A DNA stretch of 64,000 nt. Origin: Branchipolynoe longqiensis. Lineage: Eukaryota > Annelida > Polychaeta > Phyllodocida > Polynoidae. Positions within the stretch are counted from its first letter, which is position 1. Each line of letters starts with the position of its first letter. A program made the translations under genes and the position numbers. The stretch spans positions 106,746,844 through 106,810,843 of the forward strand of contig CM059191.1 of assembly GCA_030323885.1 (NCBI GenBank). The letters are read 5' to 3'. This document shows, in pieces, positions 55,709-64,000 of the stretch. Under the pieces are notes generated by a model. It was not told the origin of the DNA, searched no databases, and saw only the letters and a list, made by a program, of their open reading frames with translations.

Positions 55709-55905
55709 CTGCAGTCCTCCAGCTCCTCCGTCTTGGCCATCATGTCCTTGTCGTACTTGGTGCGCAGAATCTGCAGCTCGGCCTGCAGCCGCCCCACCTG
55801 CCCGCGCAGAGACCCGGCCGCCTCCGCCTCCTCCTCATAACGCGCGTTCAGGTTGTCGTAGTCAACTTGGATGTTGTTGACCGTGATCTGCAGTTGACTG
55901 CGCAG
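55709..55905 (-). CDS. Prm: Paramyosin exon (residues 194-258)
   Basis: 65 codons from LRSQLQITVNNIQVDYDN to MAKTEELEDC plus two bases of Arg259. Acceptor GTTTGCAG, donor GTCCGT (weak). Confidence 0.95.
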
Positions 55906-56450
55906 CTGCAAACAGAGGGGCAGAGTCAGGGGCAGGTGTCAGGGGTAGGTGTCAGGGGCAGAGTCAGGGGAAGGTGTCAGAGGCGGTGTCAGGGAGAGAT
56001 TCAGGGGGTGCTGCAACCAGAGGGGCACATTCAGGGGCAGGTGACAGGGAGAGATTCATGGGAAGGTGTCAGGGGCAATGTCAGGGAAAGATTCAGGGGC
56101 AGCTGCAATCAGAGGGGCAGAGTCAGGGGCAGGTGTCAGGGGCAGAGTCAGGGGCAGGTGTCAGGGGAAGAGTCAGGAGCAGGTGTATGGGACAGGTGTC
56201 AGGGGCAGGTATCAGAGGTAGATTTCAGGATCACGTGTCAATGTCAGATAGATGTCAGATACAAATATCAGGGGCAAGTGAATGGGGCAAGTGTCAGGAG
56301 CAATGTCAGGAATTAGTGTGAGGTATTGGTGTCAGTTACTGGTGTCAGTTACTGGTGTCAGTTACTGGTGTCATGTGCTGGTGTCATGTGCTGGTGTCAG
56401 TTACTGGTGTCAGTTACTGGCGTCAGTTACTGGCGTCAGTTACTGGCTTA
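55906..56450. repeat. Minisatellites at the acceptor: ~15-20 bp then 13-bp units
   Basis: 55906-56300 has GGCAGAGTCAGGGGCAGGTG-type units, with two copies of the splice-acceptor edge (GCTGCAACCAGAGGGG near 56010 and GCAGCTGCAATCAGAGGGGC near 56100, against GCAGCTGCAAACAGAGGGGC at the real edge). 56330-56450 is GTGTCAGTTACTG, about nine units. Confidence 0.9.
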
Positions 56451-56539
56451 ACGGTAGAAGAGGCCTGGTACAAATATCAGAAGATGTCAGGAACAAGTGT
56501 AAAGTATAAGTGTTATGTATAAGTGTCAGGTACACATGC

Positions 56540-57530
56540 CCCCTATGTCCACCTTATCCTCCCCACCCACTTACCCATCACTCTCTATCTCCCATACCCT
56601 CCATCCAGCTACCCACGAATCTATGTCCACCTTACCCTCCCCTCACCTACCCATCACTCTGTATCTCCCATACCCTCCCCCAACCTACCCACGACTCTAT
56701 GTCCACCTTACCTTCCCCCACTTACCCATCACTCTGTATCTCCCATACCCTCCCCCCAGCTACCCACGAATCTATGTCCACCTTACCCTCCCCCCACCTA
56801 CCCATCACTCTGTATCTCCCATACCCTCCCCCCAGCTACCCACGAATCTATGTCCACCTTACCTTCCCCCAACCTACCCACGACTCTATAGTCACCTTAC
56901 CCTCCCCCCACCTACCCATCACTCTGTATCTCCCATACTCTCCCCCAACCTACCCACGACTCTATACTCACCTTACCCACCCCCACTTACCCATCACTCT
57001 GTATCACCCATACCCTCCCCCCAGCTACCCACGAATCTATGTTCACCTTACCCTCCCCCAACCTACCCACGACTCTATACTCACCTTACCCTCCCCTCAT
57101 CTACCCACGTCTCATTATCCACCTTAATCTCCCCCAACCTAACGCGACTCCCCCCACCTCCCCTACCCCCACCTAACCCCCCCCCCCCCACCCACCCTCC
57201 CCTCTCCCCGCCACCTTCCCCCGACTCCCCCACCTCTCGCACCCCCGGTCTCCCCCCACCTCCAACCCCACCTACCCACGACTCCCCATCCACCCTCTCC
57301 CCCACTCCCCCCCACCCCATCTCCTCCCACCTCCCCACCTCCACCCCACCTACCCCCGACTCCCCATCCACCTTCCCCCACTCCCCCCACCCCCACCTCC
57401 CCCACCCCCGTCTCCGCCACCTCCAACCCCCTACCCGCGACTCCCCATCCACCTTCTGCCCACTACCCCCCCACTCTTCCCCCCCCCCACCCCCGTCTCC
57501 TCCCACCTCCCCACCTCAACCCACACCTAC
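56540..57530. repeat. Minisatellite carrying exon-end/donor copies
   Basis: CCTACCCACGACTC recurs (on the - strand GAGTCGTGGGTAGG), a near copy of the real exon end and donor (GAGTCGCGGGTAGG). Variants ACGAATC and ATCACTC alternate. The unit is about 60-75 bp to 57120, then shorter and C-rich toward the exon. Confidence 0.9.
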
Positions 57531-57776
57531 CCGCGACTCCTCGTCCAGCCTGCTCTTGGCGTCGTCGAGCGCCGCCTGGAGGGCCGCGCGTGACTTGGCG
57601 AGGCCGCCGTTGGAGGCGTCGAGTTCCTGCACCTGTCGCTGCAGCTCGAAGTTCTCCTGTGTGAGACGCGCGCGCACCCCGTTCAGGTCAGAGTTCTGCT
57701 TTGTCAGGTCGTCGTTCTGCACCTTCAGGCGACGCAGCATGTCCTCCATCGACTCGCACTTGTTCTCCGCGTGCGC
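57531..57776 (-). CDS. Prm: Paramyosin exon (residues 112-193)
   Basis: 82 codons, phase 0, from AHAENKCESMEDMLRRL to DDAKSRLDEESR. Acceptor TACATACAG, donor GTAGGT. Confidence 0.95.
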
Positions 57777-57784
57777 CTGTATGT

Positions 57785-58790
57785 AAGAGAGGGTGTGTGA
57801 GCAGGTGTGTGAGCAGGTGTGTGAGTAGCTGTGAGTGGGTGTGTGAGTAGGTGTGAGTATGTGTGTGAGTGGGAAGGTAAGTAGGTTTGTGAGTAGGTGT
57901 GAGAAGGTTGGAGTAGGTGTGGTGAGGTGGTGTGATGATGTGGTGTGGTGATGTGGTGTGATGATGTGGTGTGATGATGTGGTGTGATGAGGTGTGGTAG
58001 AGGTGTGAGGTGGTGTGATGAGGTGGTGTGATGAGGTGGTGTGATGAGGTGGTGTGATGAGGTGGTGTGATGAGGTGTGATGAGGTGTGATAGAGGTGTG
58101 GGGTGGTGTGGGGTGGTGTGATGAGGTGGTGTGATGAGGTGTGATAGAGGTGTGAGGTGGTGTGATGAGGTGTGATAGCGGTGTGATGAGGTGTGATAGA
58201 GGTGTGAGGTGGTTTGATGAGGTGGTGTGATAGAGGTGTGATAGAGGTGTGAGGTGGTGTGATGTGGTGTGATGAGGTGGTGTGATGAGGTGTGAGGCGG
58301 TGTGATGAGGTGGTGTGATGAGGTGGTGTGATGAGGTGGTGTGATGAGGTGGTGTGATGAGGTGTGGTAGAGGTGTGATGAGGTGTGATAGAGGTGTGAT
58401 GAGGTGTGATAGAGGTGTGATAGAGGTGTGATGAGGTGTGATAGAGGTGTGATAGAGGTGTGAGTGAGTGAGGACATAGGAGGAGATGAGAAGTTGTGTC
58501 GTGGTACGAGCAGGCTGGAGTTGGTGTGAGAGGTGAAGAGATGTGGGCGGCATGAATGGTGAGTGGGTGTGATGAGGGGTGAGTGGGTGTGATGAGGGGT
58601 GAGTGGGTGTGATGAGGGGTGAGTGGGTGTGATGGTTGGGGTGATAAGGGGTGAGTGGGTGGAATTATGGGTAACTGGGTGTGGTGTGTGGGTTTGAAGA
58701 GGTGTGTGTGAATGTGATGAGGTGTGGCTGTGATGAGGGGTGAGGGGTGTGATGAGGGGTGAGGGGGTGTAATGAGGGGTGAGGGGGTGT
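57785..58790. repeat. GTGTGATGAG-type minisatellite
   Basis: Units GGTGTGATGAGGTG and GGTGTGATAGA at 57900-58470, GTGAGTGGGTGTGATGAGGG at 58555-58790. It begins about 10 bp from the acceptor of the exon at 57531-57776. Long open frames on the - strand (His/Thr/Ser-rich) are artefacts of it. Confidence 0.93.
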
Positions 58791-58794
58791 CCTG

Positions 58795-59712
58795 CAGTGC
58801 GGGTACGTATAGCACCTTGAGTCATACCTCACACAATGCGGGTACCTGAATCATCTAGAGGCAGTGTCCCGCAGTGCGGGTCCCTGAATCATCTAGAAGC
58901 AGTGTCCCGCAGTGCGGGTCCCTGAATCATCTAGAGGCAGTGTCCCGCAGTGTGGGTACGTATAGCACCTTGAGTCATACCTCACGCAGTGCGGGTACCT
59001 GAATCATCTAGAGGCAGTGTCCCACAGTGCGGGTACCGGTAACATGCCTCACACAGTGCGGGTCCCTGAATCATCTAGAGGCAGTGTCCTGCAGTGCAGG
59101 TACGTATAGCACCTTGAGTCATACCTCACGCAGTGCGGGTACCTGAATCATCTAGAGGCAGTGTCCCACAGTGCGGGTACCGGTAACATGCCTCACACAG
59201 TGCGGGTCCCTGAATCATCTAGAGGCAGTGTCCCGCAGTGCGGGTACCGGTAACATGCCTCACACAGTGCGGGTCCCTGAATCATCTAGAGGCAGTGACC
59301 CGCAGTGTGGGTACGTATAGCACCTTGAGTCATACCTCACGCAGTGCGGGTACCTGAATCATCTAGAGGCAGTGTCCCGCAGTGCGGGTACCTGTAACAT
59401 GCCTCACACAGTGCGGGTCCCTGAATCATCTAGAGGCAGTGTCCTGCAGTGCAGGTACGTATAGCACCTTGAGTCATACCTCACGCAGTGCGGGTACCTG
59501 AATCATCTAGAGGCAGTGTCCCACAGTGCGGGTACCGGTAACATGCCTCACACAGTGCGGGTCCCTGAATCATCTAGAGGCAGTGTCCTGCAGTGCAGGT
59601 ACGTATAGCACCTTGAGTCATACCTCATGTAGTGCGGGTACCTGAATCATCTAGAGGCAGTGTCCTGCAGTGCGGGTACTGGTAACATGTGTCCCGCAGT
59701 GCGGGTACTTAC
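58795..59712. repeat. Composite tandem repeat with CTGAATCATCTAGAGGCAGT
   Basis: Units of about 60-65 bp combine CCTGAATCATCTAGAGGCAG, TGTCCCGCAGTGCGGGTAC and either CGGTAACATGCCTCACACAG or GTATAGCACCTTGAGTCAT; pairs alternate as a higher-order repeat. CCGCAGTGCGG is a hairpin. The array reaches within 5 bp of the donor of the exon at 59713. Confidence 0.93.
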
Positions 59713-59791
59713 CCGCGCCTTGCTGGCCGTGTCCAGCACGCTATTGCAGGTGTCGATCTCAATGAGCAGCACCTGGCGCTCCTTCTCAGCC
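59713..59791 (-). CDS. Prm: Paramyosin exon (residues 86-111)
   Basis: One base finishing Lys85, then 26 codons from AEKERQVLLIEIDTCN to LDTASKAR. Smallest exon seen. Acceptor TTCCCACAG, donor GTAAGT. Confidence 0.95.
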
Positions 59792-59929
59792 CTGTGGGAA
59801 GCCGTAACCATGACAACGGGTAAACTCACATTCACAAGCAACATCGGCAGATTCGTGAATTAAGTTTAAAAGATACATACGCATCATTAAACTTGACTGT
59901 GTAGAACTCTCAGATCCCCTTACTACAAC

Positions 59930-61440
59930 AAGTCTAGTAGATACATATGTATGATGTGGCACTTGTTGCATATGTAGGTCCTTCTACACAAGTGCCACTT
60001 ACTATATTTATAGTACTTACTAGACCTGTAGCATTTACTACAATATATTGCTTACTACACATGCAACACTTAATATGCATGTAACACTTACTACACATGT
60101 AACACTTACTACACATGTAAAACTTACTACACATGTAACACTTACTACACATGTAAAACTTACTACACATGTACCACTTACTGCACATGTAACACTTACT
60201 ACACATGTAACACTTACTGCACATGCAACACTTACTACACATGTAACACTTTCTACATATGTAACACTTACTACACATGTACACCTTACTACACATGTAA
60301 CACCTACTGCACATGTAACACCTACTACACATGTAACACTTACTACATATGTAACACTTACTACACATGTACAACTTACTACACATGTAACACTTACTGC
60401 ACATGTATCACTTACTGTGCATGTAACACTTACCACACATGTACAACTTACTATGCATGTAAGACTTATTACACATGTAACACTTACTACACATGTAACA
60501 CTTACTATACATGTACACCTTACTACACATGAAACACTTACTACACATGTAACACTTACTACACATGTAACACTTACTGCACATGTAGCACTGCGCATGT
60601 AACACTTACTGCACATGTAACACTAACTACACATGTACAACTTACTACACATGAAACACTTACCACACATGTAGAACTTACTACACATGCAACACTAACT
60701 ACACATGTAACACTTACTACACATGTACAACTTACTACACATGTAACACTTACTACACATGTAACACTTACTGCACACGTAACACTTACTGCACATGTAG
60801 CACTGCGCATGTAACACTTACTGCACATGTGACACTAACTACACATGTACAACTTACTACACATGTAACACTTACCACACATGTAGAACTTACTACACAT
60901 GCAACACTAACTACACATGTAACACTTACTACACATGTACAACTTACTACACATGTAACACTTACTACACGTGTAACACTTACTGCACATGTAACACTTA
61001 CTACACATGTAACACTTACTACACATGTATAACTTACTGCACATGTAACACTTACTACACAGGTAACACTTACTACACATGTACCACTTACTACACATGT
61101 AACACTTACTACACATGTACTATTTACTGCACAAGTAACACTTACTACACATGTAACACTTATTACACATGTAACACTTACTACACATGTAACACTTACT
61201 GCACATGTAACACTTACTGCACATGTAACACTTAGTACACATGTAACACTTACTACACATGTACCACTTACTACACATGTAACACTTACACAAGTAACAC
61301 TGCACAAGTAACACTTACTGCACATGTAACACTTATTACACATGTAACACTTACTACACATGTAACACTTACTACCCATGTAGTATATTACCCATGTAGT
61401 ATATCACCCATGTAGTATATCACCCATGTAGTATTACCCA
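59930..61440. repeat. 18-bp minisatellite, about 75 copies
   Basis: The unit is ACACATGTAACACTTACT, with variants at the TAA and CTA positions. From 61375 it grades into CCCATGTAGTATATCA. Open frames on both strands (THVTL- or CVVSVT-type periodic) are artefacts. Confidence 0.95.
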
Positions 61441-61653
61441 TGTGGTACTACACATGTAGTATGACCCATATGGTACTACAAATGTAGTATGGCCCATCTA
61501 GTATCACACATATAATGTAGTATGACCCATCTAGTATCACAGATATCATGTAGTATGACTCATGCAGTATGTGCTACACGACCGCCGTGATGTGCGGACC
61601 GCTAACTCTATGACAGGAAGGCGACCACTGCGTAGTATTCGCGAGCTGCTCAC

Positions 61654-61820
61654 TTGGACTTGGACTTGCCGAGGAAGTCGACCTGCTCGCTGAGGTCGGC
61701 GACGGCGTCCATGTGGCGCTTGCGCAGACTGGCCTCGGACGACTCGTGCTGCACGCTGAGCAGCTCCATGTCCTTGCGCATCTTGTTCACCTCAGTCTCC
61801 CGCTTCCTGGTGATCTCCGA
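61654..61820 (-). CDS. Prm: Paramyosin exon (residues 30-84)
   Basis: 55 codons from SEITRKRETEVNKMRKD to VDFLGKSKS plus two bases of Lys85. Acceptor TCGCTGCAG, donor GTGAGC. A small GGTCACGGGG repeat, four units, lies 14 bp upstream. Confidence 0.95.
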
Positions 61821-62017
61821 CTGCAGCGAGATGGCAGGGTCACGGGGGGTCACGGGGTCACGGGGTCACACGTCTATCACTCACTACAGTCACTGTGTAT
61901 TCTATCACTCACTATATTCATGGACTTACTCGACATTGGAATTATGATGTCAGAAAGACTTGCTATATGTAAGACTTGCTATGTATATGGGAGTTGTTAG
62001 ACACATGGGACTTACTA

Positions 62018-62467
62018 CAGTCTACTCTGTCAATAACGGCCTCTGTCAATAACGAATCTCTGTCAATACCGGCAAAAATGGATGGTCCCGTCACAGCACC
62101 CTTTAATTTAATAGCATTGCCTCTGTGTCTAACGGACAACGAGATGTGTTTTTTTTACCTATTTGATCAATTCCTCTGTCAATAATGACATGCCATATAG
62201 TTAAAATATAGTAGAAATTACTAATTGTAGAAATGACCAATTGTAGAAACGACAAATTGTAGAAGTGATGAATAGTAGAACTGACTAATTGTACAAATGA
62301 GAAATTGTACAAATGACTTTGTAAGGACCATCCTAGTCAATCAAGTATAAAAGATAAACATTGGTTTCAACCCATTCCGTCAGTCAGTCTCTGCCTATAA
62401 CGGATCTCTCTCTCTGACAGCATCTTGCTCCAGTCCCAGGGGTGTCCGTTATAGACAGAGTAGACTG
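62018..62467. mobile_element. Pogo/Tc1-like MITE, 450 bp
   Basis: Inverted ends CAGTCTACTCTGTCAATAAC / GTTATAGACAGAGTAGACTG, flanked by TA on both sides (62016-62017, 62468-62469). Inner sub-repeats are CTCTGTCAATAACG and TTGTAGAAATGAC. No transposase. Confidence 0.8.
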
Positions 62468-63050
62468 TACATGATGTGGGATTTAGTCATTGTGCACACG
62501 CAGGGTACGGGTCCTGCGCAATGCTAGGATTCCATGTGGTATGTGAATGTGAATGCGTACATGGTATGCAGCGACTTATCGCTGTTTGTATTAGAAACAG
62601 CACACTTGGATCACATTAAATGCACCAGTCGCTACATGGATTCCAGATTGCTGTCTACATAAATCACATTTGTAGTCAGACATGGAATAGAAGCTATTGT
62701 ATTTACATGTTTTCCATTTTATGTCGCCTTCGCATTCACATACCGCATTCTGCGTTTATAGAATCCCAGCTCCAAGTTGATGTATATGAAGGCGCTGTGC
62801 TTATTTGAATTCATTGAATTTATTGAATTCATTGTTAATTTATTTGTTTCATTTAAAAAAAATTGTAAAAATTCATTCAAATTATTAAATTTTTCTAAAT
62901 TTATTGAATTCTTTTAATTAATTAATTTTGTCAACTTGATTAATTTCTTATGTATTTTTATTAATTTTGATTAATTTTGTTAATTTTATTTATTTATTTA
63001 ATTTATTTATATATTTATTTGCAGGTGAGGAGCTGGGGAGGGCGGCTTAC
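62468..63050. other. Intron, AT-rich, no gene seen
   Basis: 62800-63020 is a degenerate TTTATTGAATTCATT-type AT-rich tract reaching the donor side of the next exon. Confidence 0.5.
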
Positions 63051-63137
63051 CTGTGCCCCTGAGAGCCCCTCGGCCTCGTCCAGCCTCTCCGACAGGGATT
63101 CCAGTTGGAAGGAGAACTCGGAGCACTCCTTCTCTGC
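63051..63137 (-). CDS. Prm: Paramyosin exon, most N-terminal in window (residues 1-29)
   Basis: 29 codons, phase 0, from AEKECSEFSFQLESLSE to EAEGLSGAQ. Acceptor CTACTTGCAG, donor GTAAGC. Because it starts after an acceptor, at least one more exon with the initiator codon lies beyond 64000. Confidence 0.93.
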
Positions 63138-63399
63138 CTGCAAGTAGAAAACACCACGTCACCCATGCGCAGAGAGCCAAGGAAACACAGCTGTGGGCAC
63201 AGACATCGCCATTATGAGTTCAGTTGAGTTTTATTTAACCACAAATGTGTAGTAAGAGGATGTATGGCTTTTCAAAGGGGTGGTCTTCCAGCCGAGCAAC
63301 CAACATTGCATTAAATTAAAGTTCATACTTATGCAAAACACATTGTTACAATAAATCGGGAATTGAAACCTTCAACTATGTCCCTGTATGTATACAATG

Positions 63400-63920
63400 T
63401 TCCATGAATAGCCTTTGTAATGCATATATATATATTATACAAATGGTCTAATGGAAAACCATGTCAACGTTATATAATAACGATTCCATGAATAGCCTTT
63501 CTAATGTATTTGAAGTGAGGCAAGAGGCAGACGGTGCCGGTGCCGAGGCCGGGAGCGGAGAGAATGCCCAGACCAGGGTTGCTCAGAGTCATGGTGGTGA
63601 ATAGAGGGTGGGGCCCAGAAGGGGCCCCGAAACATTATGGTCTATTCTTTATTTATAGTCACATAATCACTTATATAGCACATATTATACAAATGTTATA
63701 ATGGAAAACAATGTCAACGTTATATAATAACGATTCCATGGATAGCCTTTCTAATGCATATATATATATATTATACAAATGGTATAATGGAAAACGATAT
63801 CAACGTTATATAATAACGATTCCATGGATAGCCTTTCTAATGCATATATATATATATTATACAAATGTTATAATGGAAAACGATGTCCACATTATATAAT
63901 AACGATTCCATGAATCGCCT
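63400..63920. repeat. About 85-bp AT-rich repeat, 4 copies, one split by an insert
   Basis: Each copy has ATAACGATTCCATGAATAGC, CTTTCTAATGCATATATATA and ATACAAATGGTATAATGGAA. An unrelated GC-rich insert of about 150 bp (63508-63660) lies after the second copy. Confidence 0.85.
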
Positions 63921-64000
63921 TTATCCAATTTATTCCTACTTAGGAGACATTTGTTGCTGTAATTTTCATACTAAGTTATACACAATACATTATTAAAGGA

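Larger units (their letters stand above)
39547..63137 (-). other. Prm: Paramyosin gene, 14 of its exons (809 C-terminal residues)
   Basis: Paramyosin is the coiled-coil core protein of thick filaments in invertebrate muscle and supports catch in molluscs. The 14 exons join without a frame error into 809 codons plus TAA; the family is usually about 850-880 residues, so only the N-terminal head and first helix turns lie beyond 64000. Diagnostic stretches are RLDEAEGLSGAQSEITRKRE near the start and EEVITITMNKYRKGQQMLDE near the end, where a myosin rod would read differently. Heptads run throughout. A non-helical, Ser- and Arg-containing tail (from about residue 787; GRGRSMSVTREI) ends the protein; such tails are phosphorylation sites in this family. 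All introns are GT-AG; phases in order are 0,2,0,0,2,0,1,2,0,0,0,0,0. Introns are filled with minisatellites that often copy the exon edge. Its neighbour at 8.2 kb converges on it. Confidence 0.95.

Noticed and set aside
57516..58825. Long His/Thr/Ser-rich frames on the - strand
   Set aside because: Apart from the real exon at 57531-57776, they are translations of the GTGTGATGAG repeat.
59934..61379. Cys/Val- and Thr/His-rich frames on both strands
   Set aside because: Products of the 18-bp repeat, open in several phases at once.
39547..63137. Myosin heavy chain rod or myorod/catchin
   Set aside because: The C-terminal sequence VITITMNKYRK with a short Ser/Arg tail, and the N-terminal EAEGLSGAQSEI region, fit paramyosin; the total length also fits.

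Overview
The window is nuclear DNA from an invertebrate animal. The evidence is many short exons with GT-AG splice sites, several tRNA-derived SINE families, many MITEs and a paramyosin gene (a muscle protein of invertebrates). One SINE family (2.1-2.6 kb and 28.0 kb) looks to me like one common in molluscs, so a mollusc is my best guess. This rests on memory and is not verified.

Layout. At the left, on the + strand, are the last two exons of a gene ending in an SH3 domain (1857-1980 and 8136-8249), separated by a 6.2 kb intron full of mobile elements and a 29-bp minisatellite. From 8.2 to 36.5 kb I find no further convincing host exon. This stretch holds long minisatellites (8.2-10, 15.8-16.4, 17.1-18.2, 19.2-24.6 kb), SINEs, MITEs, a broken LTR element (20.9-23.3 kb), a second LTR element with a gag-like ORF (30.7-32.1 kb) next to a miniature LTR element (30.2-30.7 kb), and a 54-bp trinucleotide satellite (32.2-33.5 kb). 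A CpG- and CCAAT-rich block at 36.5-37.6 kb looks like a promoter, but its gene is not identified. From 63.1 down to 39.5 kb, on the - strand, lies most of a paramyosin gene: 14 exons whose phases all agree, encoding 809 residues up to the stop codon. Only the N-terminal head lies beyond the right edge. The two genes converge.

Two things stand out. (1) Minisatellites fill most paramyosin introns and touch the splice junctions. In at least six places the tandem unit contains a copy of the exon edge and its splice site, or of the C-terminal codons and stop. One array carries 22 extra copies of a 5' splice site. The unrelated SH3 gene shows the same pattern at its own stop codon. (2) A TRIM-like miniature LTR retrotransposon has 183-bp TG...CA terminal repeats that each carry a 72-nt tRNA-like cassette with perfect Pol III A and B boxes. 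A second copy at 49.8 kb has AATG target duplications and has the cassette in only one of its two LTRs.

By eye, tandem arrays occupy about 24 kb, more than a third of the window. All coordinates of repeats are approximate; exon coordinates were checked by codon phase.
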